Part shown: positions 49,164 through 63,976 of the stretch, one piece after another
How the letters are laid out: every line of letters begins with the position of its first letter
Numbering within the stretch: position 1 is the stretch's first letter
Assembly: GCF_900105595.1 (NCBI RefSeq)
Contig: NZ_LT629784.1
Coordinates: forward strand, 2,728,001-2,792,000
DNA length: 64,000 nucleotides
Direction of reading: 5' to 3'
Source of the DNA: Stappia sp. ES.058
Lineage (GTDB): Bacteria > Pseudomonadota > Alphaproteobacteria > Rhizobiales > Stappiaceae
Made by a program: the position numbers and the translations under genes
The notes under the pieces: model-generated
The model's database searches: none
Seen by the model: only the letters and a program-made list of their open reading frames with translations
What the model was told of the DNA's origin: nothing

Positions 49164-50074
49164 GTGTCGGCCCCCCGGCGTCGCTGATTGCCGGTATCCG
49201 GCGTGCCGGCCTTGCGCCGCAGCGCCGCGGCATCGGTGAGCCGCACCACCACGCGATCGGCAAGACGCAGATCGATCATTGCAATGTCGCGCGCCAGAAG
49301 GCCGTTCTCCGCGTCCATCGTCACGACGTCGGCCAGCGCCTGGTGGACACCTTCTTCCGGCAGCCGCAAGGTGATGCCGTTTTCCAAAAGGAGGTCCCAG
49401 CGGCGATCGGAAACGAGCCGGGCGGCCCGCACGCGTACACGCAGCTCCGGAACGGCATCGAGCGCACCGAGCACTTCGCCGCCCCGGTACTGGGCGCCGT
49501 GACCGATCAGCATCAACAAGTTGGCATAGCGCCCGTCGACATCGTCACTGATCACCCGGCCGTTGGAATCGATCACCGACAGCAGATCGCCGCGCTGCCA
49601 CAGGGCATAGGCCTCACGCTCATCGATGCGCACCTGAAGCGTGCCGGGATAGAGCTTCTGGACCGAAACCGCATCGACCCAGGGAATATGCGACAGCCGC
49701 TCGCGCGCCGCCGTTGCGTCGAACAGGGCAAGCGAGGTTCCCTGCTGGATCTCCAGCGCCTCGAGAATTTCGAATTCGGTGGTTTCCTTCTGCCCCGACA
49801 ATTTCACCGCGGCGATCTGGAAACCGGCGGCCGAGGTAAGTGATTCGCTGACCATTCGCCCGTAGCCACCAAGTGCGACGCCGTAAGCGATCGTCACCCC
49901 GAGGAAGGCAATGGCACTCACCGTGCCGGTCCAGCGCGGCAGATCCTGAAGGACGCCGGCGGCCCGCCACAACGGACGACGGTGCAAACGCGCAACGCCG
50001 CGACCGCGCGGCGCAAGCGCCACTTCGATCGGCAGGGCACCGTCCCTTGTCCGTTTTGCCTTTAACGTCCGCAA
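49160..50074 (-). CDS. ftsQ: Cell division protein FtsQ
   Basis: 304 residues. Bitopic inner-membrane protein of the divisome. A basic cytosolic N-terminus (1-45) is followed by one membrane helix (about 50-70, [20 protein letters not shown]) and the periplasmic POTRA (about 85-155) and FtsQ beta domains (DERREAYAL-like [18 protein letters not shown]). It links early and late divisome proteins through FtsL/FtsB. The start is a TTG with GGAGA 7 bases upstream, 13 bases inside the ddl coding end, so the two genes are coupled. Confidence 0.95.
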   Translation of the reverse strand: MRTLKAKRTRDGALPIEVALAPRGRGVARLHRRPLWRAAGVLQDLPRWTGTVSAIAFLGVTIAYGVALGGYGRMVSESLTSAAGFQIAAVKLSGQKETTEFEILEALEIQQGTSLALFDATAARERLSHIPWVDAVSVQKLYPGTLQVRIDEREAYALWQRGDLLSVIDSNGRVISDDVDGRYANLLMLIGHGAQYRGGEVLGALDAVPELRVRVRAARLVSDRRWDLLLENGITLRLPEEGVHQALADVVTMDAENGLLARDIAMIDLRLADRVVVRLTDAAALRRKAGTPDTGNQRRRGADT

Positions 50075-50991
50075 CTTGCGTTCTCCACCATCCAGCTTGT
50101 CAGCTCTTCGAAGGAATGCCCGGCATGCGCCGCGATCTCGGGCACAAGCGAGGTTTCCGTCATTCCGGGCTGCGTGTTCACTTCCAGACAGATCAGTTCA
50201 CCGCCACCTGTCGGCTGCTCGTCGAAGCGAAAATCCGCCCGTGTAACGCCCTTGCAACCGAGCGCCATATGCGCCCTGAGACTAAGTTTCTGTACTTCTT
50301 GGTAAACAAATGGTGAAATTTCCGCCGGCAGGACGTGTTGTGATCCGCCAAGGGCGTATTTCGCTTCATAATCATAGAAGCCGTGACCCTTCGGCATCAC
50401 TTCCGTAACCCCAAGCGCAACGTTGCCCATGACAGCGCAGGTCAGTTCCCGTCCGGGGATGTAACGTTCCACCATCACCGTATCGCCATACGGCCAGTCG
50501 TCCCGAAAGAGCTCCTGTGGCGGATGCTCCGCGCCTTCCCTGACGATGAGCACGCCGAAGGAGGATCCCTCCGCCACAGGCTTGGCCACATAGGGCGGCG
50601 GCAGCGCATGTGCCCGGGCCGCGTCCAGCCTGTGGAGAACCTTGTGGACGGCAACCGGAATGCCGGCGGATTTCATCACCGCCTTGGCCTTTTGCTTGTC
50701 CATTGCCAGCGCCGAGGCTGCGACACCCGAGTGCGTATAGGGAATGGCGAGGATCTCCAAAAGACCCTGAATGCATCCGTCCTCGCCGAAGGGCCCATGC
50801 AGCGCATTGAAGGCGACATCCGGCTTTATCCTGGTCAAGACATCCGCGATATCGCGGCCCACATCGACACGCGTAACCTGGTAGCCGGCACGCTCCAGCG
50901 CGGCGGCACATCCCTCGCCGGTGTTGAGGCTTACAGGACGTTCCGACGACCAGCCGCCCATCAGGACGGCGACGTGTTTCGTGTCAGCCAT
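50062..50991 (-). CDS. ddl: D-alanine--D-alanine ligase
   Basis: 309 residues from the ATG at 50991. ATP-grasp enzyme that makes the D-Ala-D-Ala dipeptide consumed by MurF. N-terminal [19 protein letters not shown], central [18 protein letters not shown], and C-terminal [19 protein letters not shown] with metal-binding Glu and Asn are the family marks. In-frame sequence further upstream lies inside murB and is Arg-rich, so it is not used. Overlaps murB by 8 bases and ftsQ by 13. Often called ddlB when in the dcw cluster. Confidence 0.95.
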   Translation of the reverse strand: MADTKHVAVLMGGWSSERPVSLNTGEGCAAALERAGYQVTRVDVGRDIADVLTRIKPDVAFNALHGPFGEDGCIQGLLEILAIPYTHSGVAASALAMDKQKAKAVMKSAGIPVAVHKVLHRLDAARAHALPPPYVAKPVAEGSSFGVLIVREGAEHPPQELFRDDWPYGDTVMVERYIPGRELTCAVMGNVALGVTEVMPKGHGFYDYEAKYALGGSQHVLPAEISPFVYQEVQKLSLRAHMALGCKGVTRADFRFDEQPTGGGELICLEVNTQPGMTETSLVPEIAAHAGHSFEELTSWMVENASCGR

Positions 50992-51970
50992 GGGCTGCCG
51001 CCTCTCCCTTTTGCATGCCGAGGAAAGGCGCGATCGCCGGCGAGCCCGCGCCAAAGCGGCCGAGACGCCTGATTTCCCACTCGAGCGCGACGCCCGCGGT
51101 TTCCAGCACCCGCGCGCGCACGGTCTCTCCGAGCTCCTCCAGGTGGTGGGCCGTGGCCGTCCCTGTGTTGATCATGAAGTTGCAATGCATGTCGGACATA
51201 CGCGCTCCCCCGATCTGCAACCCCCGGCAACCGGCTGCGTCGATCAGTTTCCACGCGGAGTGGCCCGGAGGATTCTTGAAGGTCGATCCGCCGGTCTTTT
51301 CGCGGATCGGCTGTGCGGCCTCGCGATGGGCGCTGACCTCGGCCATCTCGTCACGGATATCGGCTTCCGGGCGCGGTGTGCCGCGAAACCGGCCCTGCGT
51401 GAAGATCATCTGCGCCGGCTGCCCGCTGTGGCGATAGCGATAGGCCATGTCGGCATTGGACAGGGTGACGATCTCGCCCGCACGCGTCACCGCCGTGAGG
51501 TCCTGCATCACGTCCCCGGTCTCGCTTCCGTGTGCGCCGGCATTCATGCGAAGCGCCCCTCCAAGACCGCCGGGAATGCCGGCATAAAAGGCAAACCCGC
51601 CCTGTCCGACCGCCGCAGCGGCTTCCGCCAGCCGCCTGTCAGGCACGGCCGCCCCGGCTGAAATGCTGCCGTCGTCAAGCGTCTCGATGTGACCGAAGCC
51701 GCGCGCACCGAGACGCACGACCACACCGTCGATCCCGCCATCGCGCACCAGCAGGTTCGATCCCAGGCCGATGGGCAGAACCGGCACATCTTCCGGCAGA
51801 TGGCGCAGGAACAGCGCGAGATCGTCCGTATCGGCGGGCTGAAACAAAAGCTCCGCCGGCCCGCCGACGCGAAACCAGGTCACCGTCGACAGGGCGACAG
51901 CCGCCGTCAGCTTGCCGCGCAGGCCGATACGCTCAAGCCCGTGCCGGGCGATGAGGTCGGCTCCGCTCAT
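50984..51970 (-). CDS. murB: UDP-N-acetylenolpyruvoylglucosamine reductase
   Basis: 328 residues from the ATG at 51970, overlapping murC by 4 bases. FAD enzyme reducing the enolpyruvyl group to form UDP-MurNAc. [17 protein letters not shown] and [20 protein letters not shown] are the FAD-binding segments; [20 protein letters not shown] and GSTFKNPPG carry the catalytic region, with the conserved Ser in GSTFKNP. Final substrate segment is [12 protein letters not shown]. Usual type I length without the extra loop of E. coli is consistent. Confidence 0.96.
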   Translation of the reverse strand: MSGADLIARHGLERIGLRGKLTAAVALSTVTWFRVGGPAELLFQPADTDDLALFLRHLPEDVPVLPIGLGSNLLVRDGGIDGVVVRLGARGFGHIETLDDGSISAGAAVPDRRLAEAAAAVGQGGFAFYAGIPGGLGGALRMNAGAHGSETGDVMQDLTAVTRAGEIVTLSNADMAYRYRHSGQPAQMIFTQGRFRGTPRPEADIRDEMAEVSAHREAAQPIREKTGGSTFKNPPGHSAWKLIDAAGCRGLQIGGARMSDMHCNFMINTGTATAHHLEELGETVRARVLETAGVALEWEIRRLGRFGAGSPAIAPFLGMQKGEAAAHG

Positions 51971-53397
51971 GAGGCCCTGCCGTTCGCCGCTCCGTCGAGC
52001 GCCTTGCCAAGTGCGTCGGGAAGGACCTGCGCCCATTGCGAGATGCTGCCGGCGCCAAGACACACCACATAGTCGCCGGCGGACGCGATGCCCGCGATAC
52101 ATGCGGCAAGGTCACCCTCGCCATCGATCGTGTGGACATTGCGATGGCCGCTGGCGCGGATGCCGTTCGCCAACGCCTGGTGATCGATGCCCTCGCGCGG
52201 CGGCTCGCCAGCGGCATAGACGGGCGCGCAGATCACGTGGTCGGCATCGTTGAAACAGGCGGAAAACTCGTCCAGCAGGCTTTCCAGCCGCGAATAGCGA
52301 TGCGGCTGAACCACGGCGATGACCTCGCCGGAGGCGACGGCGCGCGCCGCAGCCAGAACCGCGCGGATCTCCACCGGGTGGTGAGCGTAGTCGTCGAACA
52401 CATCGATGCCGCCGGCATTGCCGGTGTGGGTGAAGCGTCGCTTGACGCCGCCAAAGCTCGCAAGCCCCTGGCGAATGCGCGACGCATCCATCCCCAGTTT
52501 CCATGCGACCGCGACGGCGGCGACCGCGTTGGAGACGTTGTGCAGTCCCGGCATCGGCAGCGTCAGGCTTTCGATCACCTCGCTGGTGCCGCTCAGCCGG
52601 TCGCGCAACTCCACGGAAAAGATGGAATTCACGCCGTGGGTGGCGAGATCGAAAAAGCGCACGTCCGCCTGCCGGTTCTGGCCGTAGGTGATGACCTGGC
52701 GGTCCTCGATGCGGCCGACCATCGCCTGCACCTCCGGGTGGTCGAGGCACATCACCGCAAACCCGTAGAACGGCACATTTTCCACAAACTGATGAAAGGC
52801 GGAGCGCACCCCGTCGAAATCGCCGTAGTGATCGAGATGCTCGGGATCGATGTTGGTCACGACCGCGACATCGGCCGGCAGCTTGACGAATGTGCCGTCG
52901 GATTCGTCCGCCTCCACCACCATCCAGTCGCCCTTTCCCATGCGCGCATTGGTGCCGTAGGCGTTGATGATGCCGCCGTTGATCACGGTCGGATCGAGCC
53001 CGCCGGCATCGAGAAGCGCCGCGATGATCGAGGTCGTCGTCGTCTTGCCGTGCGTGCCGCCGACGGCGATCGCCTGTTTGAAGCGCATCAGCTCGGCCAG
53101 CATTTCCGCGCGCCGCACAACGGGCAGGAAATTATTGCGCGCCGCCGTCAGTTCCGGATTGTCACGCCGGATCGCGGAGGACACCACGACAACACGCGCC
53201 TGACCGAGGTTCTCGGCACGATGACCGACACTCACCGCGATCCCCTTTTCGCGCAGACGCTTGACGTTGGCGCTTTCCGACAGATCGGACCCTTGAACGG
53301 TGTAACCGAGCGTGTGCAACACCTCGGCAATGCCGCTCATGCCGATGCCGCCGATCCCGATGAAATGAACCGGGCCGATATCCTGGGGCATCTTCAT
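51967..53397 (-). CDS. murC: UDP-N-acetylmuramate--L-alanine ligase
   Basis: 476 residues. First Mur ligase; adds L-Ala to UDP-MurNAc. Begins with the MurC-specific Rossmann segment [17 protein letters not shown], the P-loop [10 protein letters not shown] (about 118-127), the central ATPase residues EADESDGTF and [11 protein letters not shown], and the C-terminal [14 protein letters not shown]. Overlaps murG and murB by 4 bases on each side, so it is deep in the operon. Confidence 0.97.
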   Translation of the reverse strand: MKMPQDIGPVHFIGIGGIGMSGIAEVLHTLGYTVQGSDLSESANVKRLREKGIAVSVGHRAENLGQARVVVVSSAIRRDNPELTAARNNFLPVVRRAEMLAELMRFKQAIAVGGTHGKTTTTSIIAALLDAGGLDPTVINGGIINAYGTNARMGKGDWMVVEADESDGTFVKLPADVAVVTNIDPEHLDHYGDFDGVRSAFHQFVENVPFYGFAVMCLDHPEVQAMVGRIEDRQVITYGQNRQADVRFFDLATHGVNSIFSVELRDRLSGTSEVIESLTLPMPGLHNVSNAVAAVAVAWKLGMDASRIRQGLASFGGVKRRFTHTGNAGGIDVFDDYAHHPVEIRAVLAAARAVASGEVIAVVQPHRYSRLESLLDEFSACFNDADHVICAPVYAAGEPPREGIDHQALANGIRASGHRNVHTIDGEGDLAACIAGIASAGDYVVCLGAGSISQWAQVLPDALGKALDGAANGRAS

Positions 53398-54539
53398 GAT
53401 GCGTCTCCTGATGATGTTTCCTGCGCGTCCAGCGCGCCGACCGGCGCGCCGGAGGCAATGTATTCGGCGAGATCGGCAAGACGGCGCACCGCGTCGGGGC
53501 GACCCGCGCGTTTTGCGCAGTCCGCCGCCTCGGCGAGACGCCCCGGTGCCGCCATCAGTTCGCTGAGCAAGGCGGCAAGGCGCGCCGGATCGAGTTCGGA
53601 TTGCGCGACCGGCCAGGCGCCGCCCGCGCGGGCGAGAATATCCGCATTGCGTCCCTGGTCGTTATCGAGCGCATGCGGTAGCGGCACCAGCACCGACGGA
53701 CGGCCGATCACCGAAAGCTCGCTGACGCTGGAGGCCCCCGACCGGCAGATCACCAGATGCGATACCGCAATCCTCTCTGCCATATCGGAGAAAAACGGCG
53801 CGAGTTCGGCAGTGATTCCAATTCGCTCGTAGAAAGCCCGCACCCGGTCCATGTCCTCCGGCCGGCACTGTTGCACGAGGCGGATCCGCGCGCGCGTTTC
53901 TGCGTCCAGACACTCCAATGCCGGCGGCAGGCAATCGGAGAAAAACCGCGCGCCTTGCGAGCCGCCGAACACGAGAAGCTGGAACGCGCCGCCGTCCTGC
54001 GGAACATCATAGGGCGTTGCCGACGCCGAGATCACCGCATCACGAACCGGATTGCCGGTCTGGCGTGTCTTATGCGGATAAACGCCGGCCGCTTCGCCCA
54101 CGAGCGGAAAACTCGTCGCAATGGCGCTGCACCGGCGCGCCAGCATGCGGTTCGCCCGCCCCATCACGGCATTGGCCTCATGCAAAACACTCGGAACGCC
54201 GCCGAGAAACGCCGCAAACATCGGCGGAAAGGTCGGATAGCCGCCAAAGCCGATCACCGCGTCGGGCTTCAGTCGCCGGATCACGCCGCGGGCCTGCCAG
54301 GTGCCGCGGGCAAGCCGCCAGGCGGTGCGCGCCAGCGCGAGCGGGTTGCGCCCGGCAATCGTTGCGGAGGAAATCACATGCACCTTGCGTGCCGGAAAAT
54401 CCCCGCCGTAGGCGCCGACCCGCTGGTCGGTCGCAAGCTCCACCACATGACCGCGGCGGACAAGCTCGGCCGCCAGCGCCTGGGCTGGAAACAGATGCCC
54501 GCCGGTTCCCCCGGCGGTGAGAAGAAAGGTCGATGCCAT
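53394..54539 (-). CDS. murG: MurG glycosyltransferase
   Basis: 381 residues from the ATG at 54539 ([20 protein letters not shown]). Adds GlcNAc to lipid I to make lipid II at the cytosolic face of the inner membrane. The N-domain G-loops are TAGGTGGH and [10 protein letters not shown]; the C-domain has [13 protein letters not shown] and the UDP-GlcNAc site [26 protein letters not shown]. The same frame stays open far upstream, but that part is antisense-free noise overlapping ftsW in another frame. MurG is known in other bacteria as a scaffold for Mur ligases, of interest beside the fused MurE-MurF here. Confidence 0.97.
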   Translation of the reverse strand: MASTFLLTAGGTGGHLFPAQALAAELVRRGHVVELATDQRVGAYGGDFPARKVHVISSATIAGRNPLALARTAWRLARGTWQARGVIRRLKPDAVIGFGGYPTFPPMFAAFLGGVPSVLHEANAVMGRANRMLARRCSAIATSFPLVGEAAGVYPHKTRQTGNPVRDAVISASATPYDVPQDGGAFQLLVFGGSQGARFFSDCLPPALECLDAETRARIRLVQQCRPEDMDRVRAFYERIGITAELAPFFSDMAERIAVSHLVICRSGASSVSELSVIGRPSVLVPLPHALDNDQGRNADILARAGGAWPVAQSELDPARLAALLSELMAAPGRLAEAADCAKRAGRPDAVRRLADLAEYIASGAPVGALDAQETSSGDAS

Positions 54540-54547
54540 GCCCGCTC

Positions 54548-55708
54548 TCAGGTCAGCTTGGCCGGCGACAGCCGCGATACCATCACGCTGTCGGACCGCG
54601 AGGCCTGCGGGCGCCGCCGGGTCAGCGCCAGGACGAAGCCCATCGACAGCGCCGTCGCCAGCAGCGACGACCCGCCGTAGGAAATAAAGGGAAGCGTCAT
54701 GCCCTTTGCGGGCATCAGGTTCAGGTTCACCGCCATGTTGATGCAGGACTGGATGCCGAAGAGAACCATCAGCCCGGCCGTCGCGAGCCGCCCGAAAGGA
54801 TCGGTGTCGCGTGCGGCATGACCAAGCCCGCGAAGCACGACGAAGGTGAAAACCAGCACCAGCACAAGACAGACCAGAATGCCGAACTCCTCCGCCGCAA
54901 CCGCGAAGATGAAATCCGTATGGCTTTCCGGCAAAACCCGCTTGATCGTGCCCTCGCCCGGCCCGCGCCCGAACCAGCTGCCCGAAACAAAGGCCTCGAT
55001 TGCCCGGTCGACGTTGAAGGTGTCGCCCGAGCTTGGATCGAGGAACCGGTCGACGCGGCTTTGCACGTGCGGCAGCGTCATGTAGGCGGCCAGAATGCCG
55101 CCGGCGCCGAGCGCGCCTATGGGAACGATCGCCACCCACGGCAAGCCGTTGAGAAAGAACAGCGCGGCGAAAACGAGCATCAACAGCATCGTCTGGCCGA
55201 AGTCCGGCTGCGCCACCAGAAGCGCCGCCGACATGACGAACAGCAGGATGGAAAACAGCGACCCCGGCACCTCCGGACGCCGGCCGCCCTCCGACAGCAG
55301 AAAGGCCGCCAGAACGATCAGCGCCGGCTTCAGAAACTCCGACGGCTGGATGGAAAACCCGAGGATCATCACCCAGCGCCGCGCGCCCTTGGCCTCCATG
55401 CCGATGAAGAGCGTCGCCACCATCAGGCCCAGCGATAAAATGAAGACCGCCAGCGCCACACGCCGCACCATGCGCGGGCTGAGCGCCGAGACCCCCAGCA
55501 TCAGGCCAAGGGCCGGCACCAGAAACATCGCCTGGCGCTTGATGAAGTGGTAGCTGTCGATGCCAAGCCGCTCGGCCACCGCCGGGCTTGCCGCAAATGA
55601 AAGCACGACGCCGCCGATCATGAGGATCACGAAGCCCGCAAACAGATATCGATCGACGGTCCACAGCCATTCGGCGAACGGACTTCTGTCGGCACGGCTC
55701 ACCATCAC
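54548..55708 (-). CDS. ftsW: FtsW lipid II polymerase (SEDS family)
   Basis: 386 residues, about ten membrane helices. SEDS-family septal peptidoglycan glycosyltransferase that works with FtsI. Marks are [40 protein letters not shown] (the SEDS QPSE motif), [24 protein letters not shown] with the conserved loop, and [13 protein letters not shown] near the end. Starts with GTG at 55708 (GTGA overlap with murD) or with ATG one codon later. Confidence 0.97.
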   Translation of the reverse strand: MMVSRADRSPFAEWLWTVDRYLFAGFVILMIGGVVLSFAASPAVAERLGIDSYHFIKRQAMFLVPALGLMLGVSALSPRMVRRVALAVFILSLGLMVATLFIGMEAKGARRWVMILGFSIQPSEFLKPALIVLAAFLLSEGGRRPEVPGSLFSILLFVMSAALLVAQPDFGQTMLLMLVFAALFFLNGLPWVAIVPIGALGAGGILAAYMTLPHVQSRVDRFLDPSSGDTFNVDRAIEAFVSGSWFGRGPGEGTIKRVLPESHTDFIFAVAAEEFGILVCLVLVLVFTFVVLRGLGHAARDTDPFGRLATAGLMVLFGIQSCINMAVNLNLMPAKGMTLPFISYGGSSLLATALSMGFVLALTRRRPQASRSDSVMVSRLSPAKLT

Positions 55709-57102
55709 ACGGTCTCCTGTTCGCTCGCCTGAGCCACGATACGGCGCACGGCGTCGGTAAACGCGCGTCCGCGGACCTGAAAATCCGGAAACTGGTCAAA
55801 GGACGCGCAGGCCGGCGACAAGAGCACGACCGCTTCCCCGGTCTCCGCCCGCGCGTCACGCGCGGCAGCGGCGACAGCCGCATCGAGCGCTCCCGACATC
55901 TCCACGGGCACATGCCCGTCGAGTGTCTCGGCAAATGCGCCCGCCGCATCGCCAATCAGATACGCTTTCGCGATTCGGTGGAAATGCGGCGCAAGCGGCG
56001 CGATGCCGCCGGCCTTCGCCCGACCGCCGGCGATCCAGTAGATCTTCTCGAAACTCGTCAACGCCCGTTCCGCAGCGTCGGCATTGGTCGCCTTGCTGTC
56101 GTTGACGAACAGGACCTGGCCGTCGCGCGCGACCACCTGCATACGGTGCGCCAACCCCGGAAAGCATGCCAGGCCGGCGTGAATCGCCTTGTCGGAAAGC
56201 CCGAGCGCCTGACAAACGGCGACGGCCGCCGCCGCGTTTTGCGCATTGTGCGCGCCGCGCAGCGACATCACCGGGGCCAGATCGAAGAACTCGCGCTGCG
56301 CACCGGCATCGGCGACATGCAGCATGCTGCCTTGCGCATAGACACCATGGGTCACGGGGTGACGCACGCACAACCGGCGCGTCTCCTTTCCCGCCTGCTC
56401 CGACCGGTCCGCGACAACGGCACTCAGCCCGTCGTCGACACCAACGACGGCCAGCCGGCTGCCGGCGATCAACCGCTCCTTCACCGCGGCGTAGTGCTCA
56501 AGCGATCCGTGCCGGTCGAGATGATCCGGCGTGATGTTGAGCAAAACCCCGATGGACGGGTCGAGGCTTGGCGTCAGGTCGATCTGATAGGAAGAGCATT
56601 CGATCACATGAACCCGACCGCGCGCCGGCGGCATGAGATCCAGAATCGGAACACCGATGTTGCCGCCCATCGCCACGTCGTGCCCGGCATGGGCAAGACA
56701 ATGGCTGATCAGCGCCGTCGTGGTCGACTTGCCGTTGGTGCCGGTGATCGCGACGAAGGGCGCATCGGGCGCGAGCCGGTGCCGCTCCCGGCAGAACAGC
56801 TCGACATCGCCGATCACCGGAATCCGTTGCTGGCGGGCGAAATTGACGCTCCAGTGCGCGGTTGGATGGGTGAGCGGCACACCCGGCGCCAGCACCAGCG
56901 CCGCAAACTTTGACCAGTTCGCCGATTTCAGATTGACGACCGGAATCCCGGAGGACGCGGCAGTCTGGCGTCGTTCCGGCATGTCGTCGAAGGCGTGCAC
57001 CCGGGCACCGCCGGCCAGCAGCGCATGCGCCGCCGACAGGCCTGAGGCCCCCAGCCCGAACAGTGCGACGTCTTGGTCCGCAAAGGAAGTTGCCGCGATC
57101 AT
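55705..57102 (-). CDS. murD: UDP-N-acetylmuramoyl-L-alanine--D-glutamate ligase
   Basis: 465 residues. Adds D-Glu in the cytosolic Mur pathway. N-terminal [21 protein letters not shown] binds UDP; the P-loop is [16 protein letters not shown] (about 118-133); the central segment [14 protein letters not shown] and C-terminal [16 protein letters not shown] are typical MurD. It ends in a 4-base overlap with ftsW and starts 4 bases after mraY. Confidence 0.97.
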   Translation of the reverse strand: MIAATSFADQDVALFGLGASGLSAAHALLAGGARVHAFDDMPERRQTAASSGIPVVNLKSANWSKFAALVLAPGVPLTHPTAHWSVNFARQQRIPVIGDVELFCRERHRLAPDAPFVAITGTNGKSTTTALISHCLAHAGHDVAMGGNIGVPILDLMPPARGRVHVIECSSYQIDLTPSLDPSIGVLLNITPDHLDRHGSLEHYAAVKERLIAGSRLAVVGVDDGLSAVVADRSEQAGKETRRLCVRHPVTHGVYAQGSMLHVADAGAQREFFDLAPVMSLRGAHNAQNAAAAVAVCQALGLSDKAIHAGLACFPGLAHRMQVVARDGQVLFVNDSKATNADAAERALTSFEKIYWIAGGRAKAGGIAPLAPHFHRIAKAYLIGDAAGAFAETLDGHVPVEMSGALDAAVAAAARDARAETGEAVVLLSPACASFDQFPDFQVRGRAFTDAVRRIVAQASEQETV

Positions 57103-57106
57103 CCGT

Positions 57107-58192
57107 TCACCTCAACTTCAGCGTGGCAAGACCGACCAGCGCCAGAACCACGGCGATGATCCAGAAGCGGATCACCACCTGGCTTTCCGTCCAGCCGAGA
57201 TGTTCGAAATGGTGATGGATCGGCGCCATCTTGAAGACGCGCTTGCCGGTCAGTTTGAAGGAGGCGACCTGCACGATCACAGACACCGCCTCCAGCACGA
57301 AGAGCCCGCCGATGATGGCGAGCACGATCTCGTGTTTGGTGGCAACGGCGATGGCGCCCAGCATGCCGCCGAGCGCCAGCGATCCGGTATCGCCCATGAA
57401 AATCGCAGCCGGCGGCGCGTTGAACCACAGGAAGCCGAGCCCCGCGCCGATCACCGCGCCGCACAGCACGGCAAGTTCACCTGCACCCGCAACGTGGTGG
57501 ATCTGGAGATAATCGGAAAACACCGCGTTGCCGGTGAGATAGGCGACCAGCCCGAACGAGGCGCAAGCGATCATCACCGGCACGATGGCCAGCCCGTCGA
57601 GCCCGTCGGTCAGGTTGACCGCATTGCCGGCGCCCACGATGACGAAAGCCGCGAAGGGAATGAAGAAGACCCCGAGATTGATCGCGAGGTCCTTGAAGAA
57701 GGGAAAGCCGATCGAGGTGCCATAGACATCGCCCTCAAGCAGGGTGACACAAAAGGCGGCCGTGCCGGCAATGACGAACTCCAGGGACAGGCGCATGCGG
57801 CCACTGAACCCCTTGTGCGAGGCCTTTGCGACCTTGAGAAAGTCGTCATAGAATCCGATCAGGCCAAACCCGACGGTCACGCCGAGAACAATCCACGTAT
57901 AGGGGTTGAGCAGATTGGCCCACAGGAGCGTTGCCACGAGCATGCCCGACAGGATCATCAGCCCGCCCATCGTCGGCGTGCCCTTCTTGGTCAGGAGATG
58001 GCTTTGCGGCCCGTCGGCCCGGATCGGCTGTCCGTGCCCCTGGCGGGTGCGCAACGAGTTGATGATCATCGGTCCGAACAGGAAGATGAACAGCAGCGCC
58101 GTCATGATCGCGCCGCCGGTGCGAAACGTGATGTAGCGAAACACGTTGAGTGCGGAAAACTGGTCGGCGAATTCGACAAGAAAATACAGCAT
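57107..58192 (-). CDS. mraY: MraY phospho-MurNAc-pentapeptide transferase
   Basis: 361 residues with ten membrane helices. Transfers phospho-MurNAc-pentapeptide to undecaprenyl phosphate, making lipid I. Marks are [13 protein letters not shown], the Asp-rich site [32 protein letters not shown] and [12 protein letters not shown], and [11 protein letters not shown] near the end. These cover the magnesium-binding aspartates and the HHH motif. It begins 8 bases after the murE-murF stop. Confidence 0.98.
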   Translation of the reverse strand: MLYFLVEFADQFSALNVFRYITFRTGGAIMTALLFIFLFGPMIINSLRTRQGHGQPIRADGPQSHLLTKKGTPTMGGLMILSGMLVATLLWANLLNPYTWIVLGVTVGFGLIGFYDDFLKVAKASHKGFSGRMRLSLEFVIAGTAAFCVTLLEGDVYGTSIGFPFFKDLAINLGVFFIPFAAFVIVGAGNAVNLTDGLDGLAIVPVMIACASFGLVAYLTGNAVFSDYLQIHHVAGAGELAVLCGAVIGAGLGFLWFNAPPAAIFMGDTGSLALGGMLGAIAVATKHEIVLAIIGGLFVLEAVSVIVQVASFKLTGKRVFKMAPIHHHFEHLGWTESQVVIRFWIIAVVLALVGLATLKLR

Positions 58193-58200
58193 CGGGCGTC

Positions 58201-61809
<3,609 letters not shown>

Positions 61810-61891
61810 GTTGTACGCCAATATCTGGTGTGCGTCGTCATCGGGAGCGGAAGCGAACCTTTGGTGCGACCCCGGTTCGCGTCGGCTCCGG

Positions 61892-63607
61892 TCAGTAGGC
61901 GATTGAAACGGTCTCCGTCTTATCTCCGAATTTGGGCAAAACTCCCAGTGTGGGGGCAATGCGCCGAATGATGGCAGATGTTGTCGGCGCGGTGTTCATG
62001 CCGGCGGTGGCGCCAACGCCCTCTCGTTCTGGCTTCGGCTCGTCGAGCACCACCAGCACGACGTAGCGCGGATCGTCCATCGGAAAGGCCGACAGGAAGG
62101 AATTGCGCCGCTTGTCGGACACATAGCGGCCGTTCTCGATCTTCTCCGCTGTACCGGTCTTGCCGCCAACGACATAGCCCGGAACCTCCGCGCGACGCCC
62201 CGACCCCTTCAGGACGTTCAGGCGGAACAGATAGCGCATGATTTCGCTGGTTCTGGGATCGATCACCTGGCGCGAGACCTCCTCCGCCTCCGCCAGGGTG
62301 CGCGGCGTGAACGTCGGGGGAATGAGCCGCCCGCCGTTGACGAGCGCCGCCGCGGCCACCGCCGTCTGCATCGGCGTCACCGAAATGCCGTGCCCGAAGG
62401 AGATGGTCATTGCAGCCAACTCGTTCCACTTCGGCGGCAGCAGGGGCGTTGCGACTTCCGGAAGATCTGTCTTGATGCGCGTCGTCAGCCCGATACGCTC
62501 CATGAACGCCTTCTGCGTGTCCACGCCCGCCGCAAGCATCATCTTCGCGGTTCCGATGTTGGACGAATAGATAAAGGTCTCGGCGACCGAGAGGATGCGG
62601 CGCTTGCCATGGAAATCATTGATCGTGCGCCGCCCGACGCGCAGCGGCCGCGAGGCGTCAAAGCTGTCGTCCATCGTCACGCGGCCGCTGTCGAGCGCCA
62701 TCGCGACGGTAAAGGTCTTGAACACCGATCCCATCTCGAACACGCCGCCGGTTGCGCGGTTCAAGCGGTTCTTCTCCAGCGCCTGTGCCCGGTCGTTGGG
62801 ATCGAAGTCGGGCAGCGAAGACATGCCGACGACTTCGCCGGTCTTGGCGTCGAGCACGATGCCGACGCCGGCAATCGCCTTGTAGCGCTGCAGGGCCTTC
62901 GACAATTCATCGCGCACGACATGCTGGACCCGCAGGTCGACCGAGAGATTGACGCCTTCCATGGGGCGTCGGTCGCTGGCAAATCCCAGATCCTGCAGCT
63001 CGCCGAGCCAGGCCTTGTCGACGGCAAGCTCCATGCCGGAGATGCCCTTGTTGTCAACATTCACCGAGCCGACAATGTGGCTGGCGGTCGGGCCGCCCGG
63101 GTAGAAGCGGCTGTTTTCCTCCAGAAAGCCGATCCCCGGAATGCCGAGATCGTGCAGACGCGTGCGCTGGCGCGGCGTCAGTTCACGCTTGAGCCAGATG
63201 AAGCCGGCATTGCTGGCAAGGCGGCGGCGCACCGCGTCGGTTCCCAGGTTCGGCAGAACGCTGGCGATGCCTTCAAGTGCCTCGTCCACATCCAGGATCT
63301 TGCGCGGCTCGGCGTAAAGCGAGGCCGTCTTGATATCGGTCGCCAGGATCTGACCGTTGCGGTCGACGAGATCGGGCCGCGAGGCGGCAACGCTGTCCTG
63401 CGCGGAAATATAGGAGGCCGTCTCCGCCTCTTCGCTCAGTCCGAGCATCACAAGCCGGCCGCCAATGGCGAGATAGACCAGCGAGAAAACCGCCATCGCC
63501 ATATAGACGCGTGAGCGCACGGCACGCGTAGAGGGGCCGCGCGGAACATGCCGCTCGCCCACCGTGCGGCGCTGAAGGAAGGAGACGGGTTGATCGCTGT
63601 TTGACAT
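61892..63607 (-). CDS. ftsI: FtsI/PBP3 septal transpeptidase
   Basis: 571 residues from the ATG at 63607. Class B penicillin-binding protein that crosslinks septal peptidoglycan with FtsW. A cytosolic N-terminus and one membrane helix (about 36-56, VYMAMAVFSLVYLAIGG) precede the pedestal domain (about 70-220) and the transpeptidase domain with EMGSVFKTFTV (catalytic Ser in SxxK), YSSNIGTAKM (SxN) and VGGKTGTAEK (KTG). In-frame sequence up to 63811 lies inside ftsL and is not used. Nine bases separate it from ftsL. Confidence 0.96.
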   Translation of the reverse strand: MSNSDQPVSFLQRRTVGERHVPRGPSTRAVRSRVYMAMAVFSLVYLAIGGRLVMLGLSEEAETASYISAQDSVAASRPDLVDRNGQILATDIKTASLYAEPRKILDVDEALEGIASVLPNLGTDAVRRRLASNAGFIWLKRELTPRQRTRLHDLGIPGIGFLEENSRFYPGGPTASHIVGSVNVDNKGISGMELAVDKAWLGELQDLGFASDRRPMEGVNLSVDLRVQHVVRDELSKALQRYKAIAGVGIVLDAKTGEVVGMSSLPDFDPNDRAQALEKNRLNRATGGVFEMGSVFKTFTVAMALDSGRVTMDDSFDASRPLRVGRRTINDFHGKRRILSVAETFIYSSNIGTAKMMLAAGVDTQKAFMERIGLTTRIKTDLPEVATPLLPPKWNELAAMTISFGHGISVTPMQTAVAAAALVNGGRLIPPTFTPRTLAEAEEVSRQVIDPRTSEIMRYLFRLNVLKGSGRRAEVPGYVVGGKTGTAEKIENGRYVSDKRRNSFLSAFPMDDPRYVVLVVLDEPKPEREGVGATAGMNTAPTTSAIIRRIAPTLGVLPKFGDKTETVSIAY

Positions 63608-63615
63608 CTCGGCCC

Positions 63616-63972
63616 CTATCTCACCACCGGCTGCGTCCCGGCGTAGCCGCCAAGCGACGACGCCCCGCCGATAGGTGCAAGCTGCATCGGCTTCACCGGC
63701 ACATCCTCGATGCGGGTGATCTGCTCGACCTCCAGCGGCTGAAGGTTCAAGTGCTCGTTGTAGCGCTCGACCAGCTTCTGCAATCGGCTCGGATCGTTCA
63801 AAAGGCTCCATTCGGCGCGAAGCAGCTTGAGCTGTTCGCGCTCCTCGTCGATGCGCTGCTGGAGATTGGCAACACGCTCCGCCGCGCGCTCCGCATCGTG
63901 CTTCATGTCGTAGACCGTGGCGGCTGCAGCGAGCACGCCGATCACCAGGAAGACATTCAGATAGCGTGTCAT
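63616..63972 (-). CDS. ftsL: Cell division protein FtsL
   Basis: 118 residues. One N-terminal membrane helix (about 4-22, YLNVFLVIGVLAAAATVYD) then a coiled coil (about 28-60, AERVANLQQRIDEEREQLKL) with LRAEWSLLNDPSRLQKL, the typical FtsL segment that pairs with FtsB and activates FtsWI. The tail is Pro/Gly-rich. It lies between the presumed end of rsmH and ftsI, the standard place. Confidence 0.93.
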   Translation of the reverse strand: MTRYLNVFLVIGVLAAAATVYDMKHDAERAAERVANLQQRIDEEREQLKLLRAEWSLLNDPSRLQKLVERYNEHLNLQPLEVEQITRIEDVPVKPMQLAPIGGASSLGGYAGTQPVVR

Positions 63973-63976
63973 TTCC

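Noticed and set aside
54540..55955. Upstream extension of the murG frame, which could suggest a larger fusion protein
   Set aside because: The extension overlaps ftsW in another frame and is Arg/Gly-rich; murG has a proper start at 54539.
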